64,000 nt of DNA from a gamma proteobacterium symbiont of Ctena orbiculata (GTDB lineage: Bacteria; Pseudomonadota; Gammaproteobacteria; Chromatiales; Chromatiaceae). The stretch covers positions 1 through 64,000 of the forward strand of contig NATW01000119.1 in NCBI GenBank assembly GCA_003094555.1. The letters are read 5' to 3'. Numbering within the stretch: the first letter of the stretch is position 1; the number at the start of each line of letters is the position of its first letter. The translations under genes were made by a program, and so were the position numbers. The notes beneath the pieces were generated by a model, which saw nothing but the letters and a program-made list of their open reading frames with translations, searched no databases and was not told the DNA's origin. Below are positions 9,947-20,206 of the stretch, in pieces.

Positions 9947-10291
9947 CTATCCGGGAGGCCACTGCATAGTGCGTCCACCCAGCAGGTGTAGATGGATATG
10001 GAAGACTGACTGGCCCGCGGCCTCGTTACAGTTGATCAGTGTACGGTAGCCCGCGCTATCGATACCCTCCTCCTTTGCCACTTTTTGTGCGGTCAGGATG
10101 AGTTTACCCATCAATGCCTGATCATCGGGTTCCAGCTCATTGAGGGTGGCGATATGCCGCTTGGGGATGATCAGGATATGGGTTGGGGCCTGTGGATTGA
10201 TATCCCGGAAGGCAAGCACTTCTTCATCTTCATAGACCTTGTCGGGCTGGATCTCACCACTGATAAATTTGCAGAACAGGCAGTCGCTCAT
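9947..10291 (-). CDS. hinT: HIT-family purine nucleoside phosphoramidase
   Basis: A 114-residue protein with the HIT motif HIHLHLL and the HinT signatures DCLFCKFISGEI, FRDINPQAPTHILIIPKRHI and GQSVFHIHLHLLGGR. HinT hydrolyses nucleoside phosphoramidates such as AMP-lysine and can remove AMP from aminoacyl-adenylates. It lies 9 bp behind recR in the dnaX-ybaB-recR line and ahead of copA, so it is likely cotranscribed. Confidence 0.95.
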   Translation of the reverse strand: MSDCLFCKFISGEIQPDKVYEDEEVLAFRDINPQAPTHILIIPKRHIATLNELEPDDQALMGKLILTAQKVAKEEGIDSAGYRTLINCNEAAGQSVFHIHLHLLGGRTMQWPPG

Positions 10292-10300
10292 ACTCTCTCC

Positions 10301-10897
10301 TCAAAACTCTGATCGGCCTCGAAAGGCGTGCGCCAATGTTGCACCGTCCACATATTCCAACTCCCCGCCCATGGGAACCCCCTGGGCGATTCGGGTTGTT
10401 TTTATATTCCGGCTTGCCGCCATATCGTGAATATATTGGGCCGTCGCATCCCCTTCAATGGTCGGATTGGTGGCAAGAATAATCTCTTTGACCTCGCCCC
10501 CGGCAAAACGCTCAGCCAGTTGATCGAGGCCGATCTCCTTCGGCCCTATGCCGTCCAATGGCGAGAGATGCCCGCCCAACACGAAGTAGCAACCCCGGTA
10601 GTCGATGGCCTGTTCGATCATGGCCTGATCGGCCGGTGTCTCCACGATGCAGAGCTGGGCCGGGTCCCGCTCCGGGTTGGCGCATAGTTGACACAGCTCG
10701 CTCTCGCTCAAGGTACGGCAACGGGAACAGTGTCCAACCCTATCCATGGCTTGCGCCAGGATCCTCGACAACTCCCTACCTCCCTCACGATCCCGCTCCA
10801 ATAGATGATAAGCCATGCGTTGCGCACTCTTGGCTCCCACCCCGGGGAGGCATCTCAAGGACGAGATCAACTGCTGCAGCAGTGAGGGGCTAGGCAT
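10301..10897 (-). CDS. recR: Recombination mediator protein RecR
   Basis: A 198-residue RecR. It has the N-terminal helix-hairpin-helix [18 protein letters not shown], a four-Cys zinc finger (CSRC...CQLC), a Toprim domain starting [15 protein letters not shown] and the C-terminal [20 protein letters not shown] block. RecR works with RecO and RecF to load RecA at single-strand gaps. It sits 31 bp behind ybaB, the usual bacterial order dnaX-ybaB-recR, which supports the call. Confidence 0.98.
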   Translation of the reverse strand: MPSPSLLQQLISSLRCLPGVGAKSAQRMAYHLLERDREGGRELSRILAQAMDRVGHCSRCRTLSESELCQLCANPERDPAQLCIVETPADQAMIEQAIDYRGCYFVLGGHLSPLDGIGPKEIGLDQLAERFAGGEVKEIILATNPTIEGDATAQYIHDMAASRNIKTTRIAQGVPMGGELEYVDGATLAHAFRGRSEF

Positions 10898-10928
10898 GGC
10901 AGCTCCCGATCGATAAACGCATAGGATC

Positions 10929-11252
10929 TCAGAAAGGCAGTTTCATCCCAGGTGGCAGTCCCAATCCGGCAGTCAACCCGGACATGCTCTCCTGCATCTT
11001 CTGACTGACCCGTTGCGCGGCATCGTTCAGCGCCGCAGCCACCAGATCCTCCAGCATCTCCTTGTCATCCGACATCAGGCTGTCGTCAATCTCAACCCGA
11101 CGCACTTCATGCTTACCGTTCATGACCACCTTGACCAGACCGCCCCCGGACTCGCCGGTAACCTCTTCCTGGGCCAATCGCTCTTGCGCCTCCTGCATTT
11201 CGGTCTGCATCTTCTGCGCCTGCTTCATCAAATTGCCTAAACCACCTTTCAT
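10929..11252 (-). CDS. ybaB: Nucleoid-associated protein, YbaB/EbfC family
   Basis: A 107-residue protein starting [20 protein letters not shown] with the conserved [20 protein letters not shown] core and a Gly/Pro-rich tail LPPGMKLPF. YbaB forms a tweezer-like dimer that binds DNA. It lies between dnaX and recR, as in most bacteria. About 180 bp separate it from the dnaX stop. Confidence 0.97.
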   Translation of the reverse strand: MKGGLGNLMKQAQKMQTEMQEAQERLAQEEVTGESGGGLVKVVMNGKHEVRRVEIDDSLMSDDKEMLEDLVAAALNDAAQRVSQKMQESMSGLTAGLGLPPGMKLPF

Positions 11253-11436
11253 GGAACTAACCTCATCTCAATCATTTGTCGTCCCCCAATTTCTGACTTT
11301 GGGATTCGCTGTGAAAATCGTCAAACAGATTCTAGGATTCACTTTAAGATGCCTGCAAACATCCAAGAACATCAGCACGTTACCGGAATATCATCAGAAT
11401 CCGCAAAACATAAAACCAATCCAGTGTTGGCCTACA

Positions 11437-13050
11437 TCAACCTCCCGGCTCATCCATCGGCCGGATGGAATCGGTCAACAGGTGTGCCGAAAACCGCTCC
11501 TCCATCTCACGCACCAAAGGATCACTCTTCAGCTTGGCCTCAGCCTCCTGCTGACGCTCCTGCTGCTGCCGTTTCTGACGCATCGCCGGTGTCTCATCCT
11601 CGGGTACCGCTTCCGTGATCAGGAGTTTAATCTCTTTCCCCAGGAGCCTTGAAATACTCTCCAGCAGGCGCTTTTCCGATTGTCCGACCCGCAACTGCTT
11701 CATTGATGCATCCAGCGTCAGACGCAGGGTCTGGCCATCCCAGCTGTCAAAGCTACAGTTGTGGGCGAGCTGGCTGGTGATGCCACCCAGCCGCATAGCG
11801 TTGACAAAGCCCTCCCAATCGGAGGGATCATCAGTGGCGGATGGCTTGGCTGTCGGTTGGGTGGCGCGCTTCACGGCCGCGCTTTTTCCAGCAACCGGTT
11901 TGACACCCTCTACTGGCTGGGATTTGGCTTGCGAACCGGATGATTCACCCGGCGCCGCTTCGGGCTGGTCCGGTCTGAATGCCAATAGCCGGAGTAGCAC
12001 CATCTCAAAACCACTGCGTGGATCGGGTGCCAGGGCGAGCTCCTTCTGTCCCAACAACACGATCTGATAATAGAGCTGCACGTCTTCCGCTGATAGGGTC
12101 TGGGCAATCCCGTGCAGACGATCCGGATCATAGACCTCGTCAGGCTCATACTCCGCCACGATCTGCAGCATGCCTATCTGATGCAGCATGGCGAGCAACT
12201 CCTGCAGGGCATTGCTGAAGTCAGCCGCGCGCTCCGCCATCTCCGCCACCAGGGAGATCAGTCGCCGACCATCCGAGTTGGCCAATGCCTCGAGCAAAAG
12301 ATAGATCTGATCGGCGCCGATAGTACCGATCATGACAGCCACATCGGTCCCCTTGACCTCTCCACCGCCAAATGCAATGGCCTGATCGAGCAGGCTCAAG
12401 CCATCGCGCATACTGCCATCGGCACCCCGGGCGAGCAGGGAGATCGACTGCTCATCGAAGAGGATCTTCTCCTGCTCCAGGATGTGGCGCAGCTGGGATT
12501 CGATCTGTTCCCTGTCGAGACGTTTCAGATTGAACTGTAGACAACGGGAGAGAACGGTCACCGGCACCTTTTGCGGATCAGTGGTGGCGAGAATGAATTT
12601 CACATGTGGTGGTGGTTCCTCAAGAGTCTTCAATAAAGCATTGAAACTGCTTGCGGAAAACATATGGACTTCATCGATAAGGTAAACCTTGTAACGTCCG
12701 CGCACCGGCGCATAGGGAACGTTTTCCAACAGCTCCCGGGTTTGATCCACCTTGGTCCTCGATGCGGCATCCACCTCCAGGAGATCCACAAAGCGTCCCT
12801 CGTCGATCTCACGGCAGGCATCACAGACACCACAGGGGGATGCGCTGATCCCTTCTTCGCAATTCAAGGATTTGGCAAAGATTCTCGCCAGGGTGGTCTT
12901 GCCCACACCACGGGTACCGGTAAACAGATAGGCATGATGCAGCTGTTCCCGCTCCAAGGCGTTGGTGAGGGCTTTGACCACATGCTGCTGACCCACCAGT
13001 TGGCTGAACAACTGGGGTCGCCATTTCCGTGCAAGTACCTGATAAGACAT
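11437..13050 (-). CDS. dnaX: DNA polymerase III subunit tau
   Basis: A 537-residue clamp-loader subunit. The N-terminus MSYQVLARKWRPQLFSQLVG, Walker A GTRGVGKTT, the zinc-binding CEEG...CGVCDAC cluster, Walker B LIDEVHMFS and the sensor motif TTDPQKVPVTVLSRC are all present. The Ala/Ser/Lys-rich linker (about 370-410) leads to the polymerase-binding tail. I looked for the A6G slippery heptamer that gives the shorter gamma form in E. coli and saw none, so only tau is predicted from the sequence. It heads the dnaX-ybaB-recR-hinT line. Confidence 0.97.
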   Translation of the reverse strand: MSYQVLARKWRPQLFSQLVGQQHVVKALTNALEREQLHHAYLFTGTRGVGKTTLARIFAKSLNCEEGISASPCGVCDACREIDEGRFVDLLEVDAASRTKVDQTRELLENVPYAPVRGRYKVYLIDEVHMFSASSFNALLKTLEEPPPHVKFILATTDPQKVPVTVLSRCLQFNLKRLDREQIESQLRHILEQEKILFDEQSISLLARGADGSMRDGLSLLDQAIAFGGGEVKGTDVAVMIGTIGADQIYLLLEALANSDGRRLISLVAEMAERAADFSNALQELLAMLHQIGMLQIVAEYEPDEVYDPDRLHGIAQTLSAEDVQLYYQIVLLGQKELALAPDPRSGFEMVLLRLLAFRPDQPEAAPGESSGSQAKSQPVEGVKPVAGKSAAVKRATQPTAKPSATDDPSDWEGFVNAMRLGGITSQLAHNCSFDSWDGQTLRLTLDASMKQLRVGQSEKRLLESISRLLGKEIKLLITEAVPEDETPAMRQKRQQQERQQEAEAKLKSDPLVREMEERFSAHLLTDSIRPMDEPGG

Positions 13051-13140
13051 TTAAACGATTCGTCATCCGCGGACTGAAGATGGGCAGTTTAACCCGAATC
13101 AGCAGTGGAATCACAGCCGCTAGCAGGGCTGTTTGTCAAC

Positions 13141-13404
13141 TCACGCGACGCGGGTCTCCCTGATGGAGGCAATCAGTTCTTCGAACTCATCATCTTCCGG
13201 CGCTTCACCGCCGACACACCAGGCGTGGATCACGGGATCGGGAAAGCCCAACAATTGAATGAAGAGTCGCTGCAAGCGGGGAGTGAGTCCGGCATAGTGC
13301 TGATCCAGAAAGGCTTCCAACAGCACATCCAACTCGAGCATGCCACGCCGGCACTGCCAACGCAGTCTTTCGATATCCGCCAGATCGTTATCCTCGATAA
13401 TCAT
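13141..13404 (-). CDS. sdhE: FAD assembly factor SdhE
   Basis: An 87-residue protein with RRGMLELDVLLEAF, the RGMxELD motif that defines SdhE, which promotes covalent FAD attachment to the flavoprotein subunit of succinate dehydrogenase. It lies 9 bp behind sdhB, so it is the last gene of the sdhCDAB operon; in many gammaproteobacteria it sits elsewhere next to ygfX. The motif and position together make the call firm. Confidence 0.95.
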   Translation of the reverse strand: MIIEDNDLADIERLRWQCRRGMLELDVLLEAFLDQHYAGLTPRLQRLFIQLLGFPDPVIHAWCVGGEAPEDDEFEELIASIRETRVA

Positions 13405-13413
13405 GTGCCAGAC

Positions 13414-14106
13414 TCAGATGGCATCCTTCAGCATGATGGCCTTGATATGACCAATCGCCTTGGTGGGATTGAGCTCCTTCGGACAGGATTCCACACAGTT
13501 CATAATGGTATGGCAGCGGAACAGCTTATACGGCCCCTCAAGTTTGTCGAGCCGCTCCTCCTTGGCCTGATCACGGCTATCGGCCAGGAAACGACAGGCA
13601 CTCAATAGTGCCTGGGGACCCAGGAATTTATCCGGATTCCACCAGAAGGAAGGACAGGAGGTGGAACAGCAGCCGCACATGATGCACTCATACAGGCCAT
13701 CGAGTTTGTTTCTCTCTTCAGGCGACTGGAGAATCTCCTGCTCAGGCAATGGGTCCTTGCGAATCAGCCAGGGGTCAACCTGTTTGTATTGGGCATAGAA
13801 CTGACTCATATCCACCACCAGGTCTCGAATCACCGGGCGGCCTGGAAAAGGTCTGACCTCCACCGGTTCCTTCAAGTCAGCCACAGCTGTAATACAGGCG
13901 AGTTTGTTGCTGCCGTTGACATTCACACCATCGGAACCGCAAACCCCTTCACCGCATGAGTGCCTGAAGGTAAAGGACTCATCCTGGGCCTGTATCGCCA
14001 GCAGGGCATCACGCAACATCATCCCCTGACGTGGCTCGACCTCGAACGCCTGCATATAGGACTCGTTGTCGGTATCCGGATTATAACGGTAGACACTGAA
14101 TTTCAT
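13414..14106 (-). CDS. sdhB: Succinate dehydrogenase iron-sulfur subunit
   Basis: A 230-residue SdhB. The 2Fe-2S domain has CGEGVCGSDG and a later Cys; CIMCGCCSTSCP binds the 4Fe-4S cluster; CHTIMNCVESCPK binds the 3Fe-4S cluster. It carries electrons from SdhA FAD to the quinone site in SdhCD. It is separated from sdhA by about 100 bp filled with an inverted array of heptad repeats, which is unusual inside an sdh operon. Confidence 0.98.
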   Translation of the reverse strand: MKFSVYRYNPDTDNESYMQAFEVEPRQGMMLRDALLAIQAQDESFTFRHSCGEGVCGSDGVNVNGSNKLACITAVADLKEPVEVRPFPGRPVIRDLVVDMSQFYAQYKQVDPWLIRKDPLPEQEILQSPEERNKLDGLYECIMCGCCSTSCPSFWWNPDKFLGPQALLSACRFLADSRDQAKEERLDKLEGPYKLFRCHTIMNCVESCPKELNPTKAIGHIKAIMLKDAI

Positions 14107-14125
14107 TTCAAAACCTCGTTGCTTC

Positions 14126-14207
14126 GAGTTTTTAGTTTTGAGTTGTGAGTTTTGAGTTATGGTGTTCGCCGCAACTTAAAACTAAAAACTTATAACTAAA
14201 AACTCTT
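14126..14207. repeat. Facing arrays of heptanucleotide repeats forming a long hairpin between sdhA and sdhB
   Basis: Positions 14126-14160 are five tandem 7-bp units of the type GAGTTTT/TAGTTTT. After a 12-bp GC-richer spacer, 14173-14207 are five units of the type AACTAAA/AACTTAA in the opposite sense. The two arms match at about 28 of 33 positions, so the transcript can fold into a long A-U-rich stem. The right arm touches the sdhA stop codon. The heptad is related to the three units at 2893-2913. Confidence 0.85.
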
Positions 14208-15967
14208 CAGTAAACCCTTTCTTTCGGCGGAAAGCTCTCAACAGTCAAAGGCTGTGACCGCACACCCTTGTAATCGAGCTTGTCGTTCTCCTTCCAGTAG
14301 AGGGTATGTTTCATCCACTCCACATCATCCCGTTTCGGATAGTCGGGTCTTGAGTGGGCACCGCGGCTCTCCTTTCGGTGCAATGCGGACACTGCAATCG
14401 ACAAACCCACATCGATCAGGTTCTCCAGCTCCAGGGCTTCGGTTCGATTGGTATTGAAGGTGGAGGAGTGGTCAGTAAGTCGAACCTCACTCAACTTCTC
14501 CCGCAGCTGCCTCACCTTCTCGACCCCCTCCGCCATCATGTCCTCGACGCGGAATACGCCGGCATGATCCTCCATGGTCTTGCGGAAATCGTTGCGCAAC
14601 TGACTGACGGTGATACCATCACCCTTGCTATCCCACCGCTGCAGCCGCGCCATGGACTGCTCGACACTCGCTTCGTCGAGTGGGCGATGACCTGAATTAT
14701 CTTTCACATACTCGATGATGTTGTGCCCAGCCAGACGGCCAAACACCAGGATATCGAGCAGGGAGTTGCCACCCAGCCGATTGGCCCCATGCACCGATGC
14801 ACAGGCACACTCGCCAGCGGCATAGAGTCCCGGTAAATGATCCCCATCATCATCCGCGCTGGGCATCACCCGGCCGAAACGATCCGTGGGGATACCACCC
14901 ATTACATAGTGGGCCGTGGGAAACACAGGTATCGGTTCTTTCACCGGATCGACGCCGGCAAAGATCTTGGAGCTCTCGCGGATACCCGGCAGACGCTTGG
15001 AGATAACCTCCTCGCCCAGATGGTTGACCTTCAACAACACGTGATCCGCTTCCGGACCGACACCATGACCGTCACGCACTTCAGTGACGATGGACCGGGC
15101 CACCACGTCGCGGCTGGCGAGATCTTTTGCATTCGGTGCATACTTCTCCATGAAGCGGTCACCATCCTTGTTAATGAGGTAACCCCCCTCGCCTCGCACG
15201 CCCTCGGTGATCAGCATGCCCTTGCCGGCGATGCCGGTGGGATGAAACTGGAAAAATTCCATGTCCATCAGCGGCAGGCCGGCACGTAATGCCATCGCCA
15301 TGCCATCACCGGTGTTGATATGGGCGTTACTGGTGGTCCTGAAGACCTGTCCGCAGCCTCCGGTTGCCAGCAGCGTGGTCTTGGACTCGATCAACAGCGG
15401 CTCCCCGGTTGCAATGTTCAACACCAGGGCGCCCAATACGAATCCCTCGCCATCCCTGATCAGGTCGATGGCGAAGTACTCGTCATAGAAATGGGTCTTG
15501 GCGCGGATGTTCTGTTGATAGAGGGTGTGCAGGATCGCATGCCCGGTGCGGTCAGCGGCTGCGCAGGTACGTGCCGCCTGCTCTCCGCCGAAGTCCTGAC
15601 TCTGGCCGCCGAATGCCCGCTGGTAGATCTTGCCATTGGCGAGACGGGAGAATGGTACGCCGTTGTGTTCCAGTTCATACACCGTGGGTATCGCTTCACG
15701 GCACATATACTCGATGGCATCCTGGTCGCCGAGATAGTCAGATCCCTTGACGGTATCGAACATATGCCAATGCCAGTTGTCAGGCAGCACATTGGCCAGG
15801 GCGGCATTCACTCCCCCCTGCGCCGCCACCGTATGGGAACGGGTGGGAAATACCTTGGAGACCACTGCCACCTTGAGGTTCGCATTGGCCAGTTGCAGGG
15901 CGGCGTTTAAACCGGCACCGCCTGCCCCGAGAATGAGTGTGTCGAATCGTTGCTTTTCCAGTGCCAT
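14207..15967 (-). CDS. sdhA: Succinate dehydrogenase flavoprotein subunit
   Basis: A 586-residue SdhA. The dinucleotide fold is LILGAGGAGLNAALQL; the FAD-linking His lies in RSHTVAAQGG; HPTGIAGKGMLITEGVRGEG and GGIPTDRFGRVM are substrate- and FAD-binding blocks; GANRLGGNSLLDILVFG is the C-terminal FAD motif. The end HSRPDYPKRDDVEWMKHTL is typical. It oxidises succinate to fumarate in complex II. It follows sdhD by 19 bp. Confidence 0.98.
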   Translation of the reverse strand: MALEKQRFDTLILGAGGAGLNAALQLANANLKVAVVSKVFPTRSHTVAAQGGVNAALANVLPDNWHWHMFDTVKGSDYLGDQDAIEYMCREAIPTVYELEHNGVPFSRLANGKIYQRAFGGQSQDFGGEQAARTCAAADRTGHAILHTLYQQNIRAKTHFYDEYFAIDLIRDGEGFVLGALVLNIATGEPLLIESKTTLLATGGCGQVFRTTSNAHINTGDGMAMALRAGLPLMDMEFFQFHPTGIAGKGMLITEGVRGEGGYLINKDGDRFMEKYAPNAKDLASRDVVARSIVTEVRDGHGVGPEADHVLLKVNHLGEEVISKRLPGIRESSKIFAGVDPVKEPIPVFPTAHYVMGGIPTDRFGRVMPSADDDGDHLPGLYAAGECACASVHGANRLGGNSLLDILVFGRLAGHNIIEYVKDNSGHRPLDEASVEQSMARLQRWDSKGDGITVSQLRNDFRKTMEDHAGVFRVEDMMAEGVEKVRQLREKLSEVRLTDHSSTFNTNRTEALELENLIDVGLSIAVSALHRKESRGAHSRPDYPKRDDVEWMKHTLYWKENDKLDYKGVRSQPLTVESFPPKERVY

Positions 15968-15986
15968 CTTGTTGTGAACCTTTTTC

Positions 15987-16328
15987 TTAGGCGGTAGCCG
16001 CCGTAAAGATAATCTGCAGAACCCAAAGCGCGCAGCCGACCAGGACGAAACCGACCAGCGTCAGCAGTGTCACGCGTAGCGCGGTGGGGTGGATATAATC
16101 GATAAGTACATCACGAAAACCGACCCAGGCATGCAGCAGCAGGGAGGCGAAAAAGAGCAGTAGACCGAGCCCGACCAAGGGGTGAGCCACCCATCCCTGC
16201 CATGCACTGAAATCCTGCGGTGGATTGAAGATCATCTGCTGCAGTACAAAGACAATGAACAGTAACAGATAGATTGCGGTTGCACGCTGAAGAAACCAGG
16301 CCCTCAGACCAGTCGCACGACGACTCAT
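15987..16328 (-). CDS. sdhD: Succinate dehydrogenase membrane anchor SdhD
   Basis: A 113-residue protein with three membrane segments. The start at 16326-16328 is chosen because it overlaps the sdhC stop in an ATGA arrangement; a longer open frame upstream lies inside sdhC. Signatures are GLRAWFLQRATAIYLLL and LLLHAWVGFRDVLIDYIHP, where the His matches the haem-ligand/quinone region of SdhD. Confidence 0.94.
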   Translation of the reverse strand: MSRRATGLRAWFLQRATAIYLLLFIVFVLQQMIFNPPQDFSAWQGWVAHPLVGLGLLLFFASLLLHAWVGFRDVLIDYIHPTALRVTLLTLVGFVLVGCALWVLQIIFTAATA

Positions 16329-16705
16329 AGCAGACCTCCCAATAAAATCAGCGCCAACACAGGAGCAGCCAGTGTCACTGCCCATGCGGTTTGACGGAAC
16401 ATAGGTTTCTCAACGCCGATATCGATGTCGATCAACAGATAGCGGATACCCGCCAGGAAATGGTGCATCAGCCCCCATACAAAGAGAAACAGGATCAACT
16501 TCACAAGGTCATTGGCGAATAGCCCCTTGGCAGCGGCAAACCCATCGGGACCACTGAGAGAAAGATCGAGTAGGTAGATAAGAAGCGGGATCGCCAATAC
16601 CATCACCACACCGGTAGCGCGATGAATGATCGACATGATACCGGCCATTGGCAGGCGTATCTTAAAAAGATTGAGAAAGACCGGTCTCGGGTTAGTCTCT
16701 TGCAT
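16325..16705 (-). CDS. sdhC: Succinate dehydrogenase cytochrome b556 subunit
   Basis: A 126-residue three-helix anchor. NLFKIRLPMAGIMSIIHRAT is the SdhC signature with the quinone-site SxxHR motif, and GLMHHFLAGIRYLLID carries the haem His (the second His of the E. coli GIRH is Tyr here). The ATG at 16703-16705 has a GAGA ribosome binding site; an in-frame ATG 15 bp upstream is also possible. It starts the sdhCDAB-sdhE operon. Confidence 0.94.
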   Translation of the reverse strand: MQETNPRPVFLNLFKIRLPMAGIMSIIHRATGVVMVLAIPLLIYLLDLSLSGPDGFAAAKGLFANDLVKLILFLFVWGLMHHFLAGIRYLLIDIDIGVEKPMFRQTAWAVTLAAPVLALILLGGLL

Positions 16706-16822
16706 GTTTCTCTTTTCCAATACTGTTTATGTTAAACGAGATCAGAGTCGAACTGCTAAAGGCTCTGAGGATCAGCTACCCTATGTTTGTAGCGACTCAC
16801 TCCAAACAAAATCACGCATAAT

Positions 16823-19102
16823 TCAATCCTTGTTCATCATGCAACTGGCGCGTACCGAAGCGAGTGCAGTCATATTCAACAATCCACGCACACTGATGCT
16901 GGGTGTAACCACATGGGCCGATTTTGCACTGCCGATGAGAATCGGTCCGATCGCAATCCCATCGCCGAGCATTTTCATCATATTGAAGGCTACGTTTGCC
17001 GCATCCTGATTTGGCATGATCAGCAGATTGGCCCGGTCCTTGAGTTGTGAATTGGGAAAGCGGGCAGTACGCAGCTCTTCCGACAGGGCAAGATCTGCAT
17101 GCATCTCTCCCTCGATTTCCAGATCCGGCATGCGCTTGCGCACAATCCCCAAAGCCTCACGCATCTTAACTGCTGAAGAGGAGTTGTGACTACCGAAGTT
17201 TGAATGAGAGATCAGCGCCACTTTAGGCTGAATACCGAACCATAACACCTCTTCAGCGCATAGCGAGACAATCTCGGCAATATCCTCTGCCGAGGGATCC
17301 TCTTGTACATAGGTATCCGCAATGAACAGGGTTCCGGATTGTAATACCAGGGCATTCATGGAGGTGAGCTTATTGATACCGCTCTCGGTACCGATAATCT
17401 TGCGCACATAATCGAGATGGGTCCAATACCGACCCACGGTCCCGCAGATCATGGCATCCGCATCCCCCGATGCGACCACCACCGACGCCAGAACAGTGTG
17501 GTTTTGGCGCAGTTTTTCACGTGCCTCCTTGGGTGAATAGCCACGCCGTTGCAGCCGCTCTAACAGGATCTTTGTATAGAGATCGAAGTGGGGGTTATCA
17601 AAGGGATCGAGGAGTTCGACATCAACCCCTTCACGCATTCTCAACCCAAGGGCTGCAATACGCTCGTTGATGGTTTCACGCCGTCCTATGAGTACGGGGA
17701 TGGCGATGCCCTGATCCACAGCCTGCTGAGCCACCTCCAGGACACGTGCTTCCTGGCCCTCTGCATAGACCACCCGCCGTACCTCTTCACTGGCCCTTTC
17801 AAACACCGGACGCATCGGAATGCTGGTACGGAAAACCCTGTGCTGCAGGCGGTTACGATAGCTCTCCAAATCGGTTATCGGTCGTTGCGCAACCCCGGAC
17901 TCCATCGCCGCAATCGCCACCGCGTAGGGGACGCTCTCCATTAAACGGGGATCGAAGGGTTTCGGGATCAGGTAGTCAGGTCCGAACTGCAGCTGCTGGC
18001 CGCCATAGGCGGAACGCACCACATCCGAGGACTCCGCTTGAGCCATCTCGGCAAGGGCGCGCACACAGGCCAATTTCATAGCACTGTTGATCTCGGTCGC
18101 CCCCACGTCAAGGGCACCGCGAAACAGAAAGGGAAAGCAGAGAACATTATTCACCTGATTGGGATAATCGGTTCTGCCCGTCGCCAGGATCGCGTCCGGT
18201 CTGACTGCCTTTGCCGCTTCCGGCATGATCTCCGGAACCGGGTTCGCCAGCGCCAGAACAAGCGGATCAGGCGCCATTTTCGCAAGCCAATCCCCTTTCA
18301 AAACGCCGGCGGCGGATAGTCCTAGAAATATATCAGCCCCTTCCAGGGCCTGTTCCAAGGTACGATGGGGGGTATCCACAGCATAGGCCCCCTTGTAGGG
18401 GTCCATCTCACCGGTGCGGCCCTTATACACCACACCGCTGATATCGGTAACGATGATATGCTCTCGCCGCATCCCCATATCGATCAGCAGACCGAGACAG
18501 GCCAAGGCAGCCGCACCCGCACCGGCGGTAACCAGCTTAACCTCCTCGATAGCCTTACCCACCACCTTGAGTCCATTCAGAATAGCGGCGCAAACCACTA
18601 TCGCGGTGCCATGCTGATCATCATGGAACACCGGAACATTCATGCGCTCCTTGAGTGCCTGTTCGATAATAAAGCAATCAGGCGCCTTGATATCTTCAAG
18701 ATTGATGCCACCAAAACTTGGCTCAAGCCGTGCCACGGTCTCGATAAATAGTTGCGGATCCTGTTCGTCGATTTCGATATCGAAGACATCGATATCTGCA
18801 AACTGTTTGAACAGTACCGCCTTGCCCTCCATGACAGGTTTGGAGGCAAGACTGCCGATAGAGCCGAGACCGAGAACAGCTGTGCCATTGGTCACCACAG
18901 CCACCAGATTACCCCGGGCGGTATAGTCTGCCGCTTTATTGGGGTCCGCTTCGATCTCTTCGCAGGCGACGGCCACACCGGGTGAATAGGCGAGTGCCAG
19001 ATCTCTCTGGTTAGCCATCGGTTTGGTGGCCTTGATCTCAAGCTTGCCTGGTTTTGGTGAGCGATGATAGTCGAGCGCTGCCTGTCTCAACTCATGAGGC
19101 AT
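16823..19102 (-). CDS. maeB: NADP-dependent malic enzyme with phosphotransacetylase-like domain
   Basis: A 759-residue MaeB-type fusion. Residues 1 to about 425 form the malic enzyme: [56 protein letters not shown] and a Rossmann [13 protein letters not shown]. Residues about 430-759 form a phosphotransacetylase-like domain ([39 protein letters not shown]) that is regulatory, binding acetyl-CoA, in known members. It makes pyruvate, CO2 and NADPH from malate. It is on the same strand as sdhC, upstream, with a spacer of about 117 bp. Confidence 0.97.
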   Translation of the reverse strand: MPHELRQAALDYHRSPKPGKLEIKATKPMANQRDLALAYSPGVAVACEEIEADPNKAADYTARGNLVAVVTNGTAVLGLGSIGSLASKPVMEGKAVLFKQFADIDVFDIEIDEQDPQLFIETVARLEPSFGGINLEDIKAPDCFIIEQALKERMNVPVFHDDQHGTAIVVCAAILNGLKVVGKAIEEVKLVTAGAGAAALACLGLLIDMGMRREHIIVTDISGVVYKGRTGEMDPYKGAYAVDTPHRTLEQALEGADIFLGLSAAGVLKGDWLAKMAPDPLVLALANPVPEIMPEAAKAVRPDAILATGRTDYPNQVNNVLCFPFLFRGALDVGATEINSAMKLACVRALAEMAQAESSDVVRSAYGGQQLQFGPDYLIPKPFDPRLMESVPYAVAIAAMESGVAQRPITDLESYRNRLQHRVFRTSIPMRPVFERASEEVRRVVYAEGQEARVLEVAQQAVDQGIAIPVLIGRRETINERIAALGLRMREGVDVELLDPFDNPHFDLYTKILLERLQRRGYSPKEAREKLRQNHTVLASVVVASGDADAMICGTVGRYWTHLDYVRKIIGTESGINKLTSMNALVLQSGTLFIADTYVQEDPSAEDIAEIVSLCAEEVLWFGIQPKVALISHSNFGSHNSSSAVKMREALGIVRKRMPDLEIEGEMHADLALSEELRTARFPNSQLKDRANLLIMPNQDAANVAFNMMKMLGDGIAIGPILIGSAKSAHVVTPSISVRGLLNMTALASVRASCMMNKD

Positions 19103-19315
19103 AGAGTGGTTGTCCTCGATTCAGGTGGTCAGTGATTCAGTAGAGTGTAGCCGAGGGTTAATCGATATATGCACAATAGTGAGCATTAATAGAAGCAATA
19201 CTCAATTGCAGTACTATTGATAAACGAATATTAAACCAGCAGAGAGACGGAAAGTCCAGGCCAAACCTAGCCTCCCGGTAACATCCCTATCATCAGAATG
19301 TAAAAAAGACCCAGG

Positions 19316-20206
19316 TTATTTACTTTTATCATTGTTGATATCACCCCAGGAGACATCCCAGGGGCTGTTGAGCCAGCGGCTTGCAGCAGAGGAAAAACTC
19401 ATATCCGTCTGTTCATCTTCCACACCACCAATTTCGATCGCCTCCACCTCAGCCACCTCAATGTTCGTCTCCTCCACACTGAGAACCTCTTCCGACTCCA
19501 TCACAAAGCTGAGTTTATTCAGGGAAGCCCCTTTATCCAACAGCCTGATATCCCGCTCCAGATTGTCAACCACACCCCTCAGCACCTGTTTCATGCCATC
19601 GGGATAGTTCGGGTTTTCAAGCATTGCCTTAACATCGTCCTGCATCTCGACGATCTTCTCCTTGGCCCTGACCCGCTGCTGGCCCTCCTGGGCCTCCAGA
19701 TGCAGGAGCTGCTCTTTGATGAGTGACGCTGAGACTGGGATCGGCGACCCAGGGGTGGCGACTCCACGCTTGCGCAGCAATACCCTTAACGAAACCGCGG
19801 TTTGAGCCGTACGTTTAAACTCATCGAGCAGATCAAATGGATTGGCATCACTCGCATCGCTGGAGAGCGAGATAAACTCGATACTCTCATCACCGCTGTA
19901 ATCCAGACCGGAGTAGCGCAGGATCTTTTCCAGCTGCCCCTTAACGATCAGTTCGAGATTGTTGAAATATTGTTTGATTTTGCTGACTGGCAGATTGCGC
20001 AGGGAATCACTCAGGGAACTGTAGAGATTGAGCCCGTCTTCCGGTATGTCCTTGGAGTCCACACCGAGCACCAGCACGGCATTCAGACTATCCTGCATAC
20101 TCTCAATCGCCTTGGTGATATCGACGATCTGTTTGAGGATCTGTCGTTTGCTTTCCAGTGAGGAGATATCGGCCTGCAAGGCATCAGCATCGTGATCAGG
20201 TGCCAT
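19316..20206 (-). CDS. Hypothetical coiled-coil protein
   Basis: A 296-residue soluble protein of unknown function. The N-terminal ~50 residues (DALQADISSLESKRQILKQI) and residues about 165-225 (KEQLLHLEAQEGQQRVRAKE) have heptad patterns typical of coiled coil. The C-terminus is very acidic (EEVLSVEETNIEVAEVEAIE) and ends SPWDVSWGDINNDKSK. No signal peptide, membrane segment or catalytic motif is visible. It could be a scaffold or adaptor; that is only inference. Its neighbours maeB and the SGNH-like gene give no clear functional link. Confidence 0.75.
   Translation of the reverse strand: MAPDHDADALQADISSLESKRQILKQIVDITKAIESMQDSLNAVLVLGVDSKDIPEDGLNLYSSLSDSLRNLPVSKIKQYFNNLELIVKGQLEKILRYSGLDYSGDESIEFISLSSDASDANPFDLLDEFKRTAQTAVSLRVLLRKRGVATPGSPIPVSASLIKEQLLHLEAQEGQQRVRAKEKIVEMQDDVKAMLENPNYPDGMKQVLRGVVDNLERDIRLLDKGASLNKLSFVMESEEVLSVEETNIEVAEVEAIEIGGVEDEQTDMSFSSAASRWLNSPWDVSWGDINNDKSK

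Noticed and set aside
11437..13050. Programmed frameshift in dnaX
   Set aside because: The A6G slippery heptamer is absent; the nearest run is only five A residues out of the needed phase.
19174..19219. CAATAGT / ACTATTG inverted repeat upstream of the coiled-coil/maeB boundary
   Set aside because: Only 7-bp arms 32 bp apart in AT-rich DNA; expected by chance.
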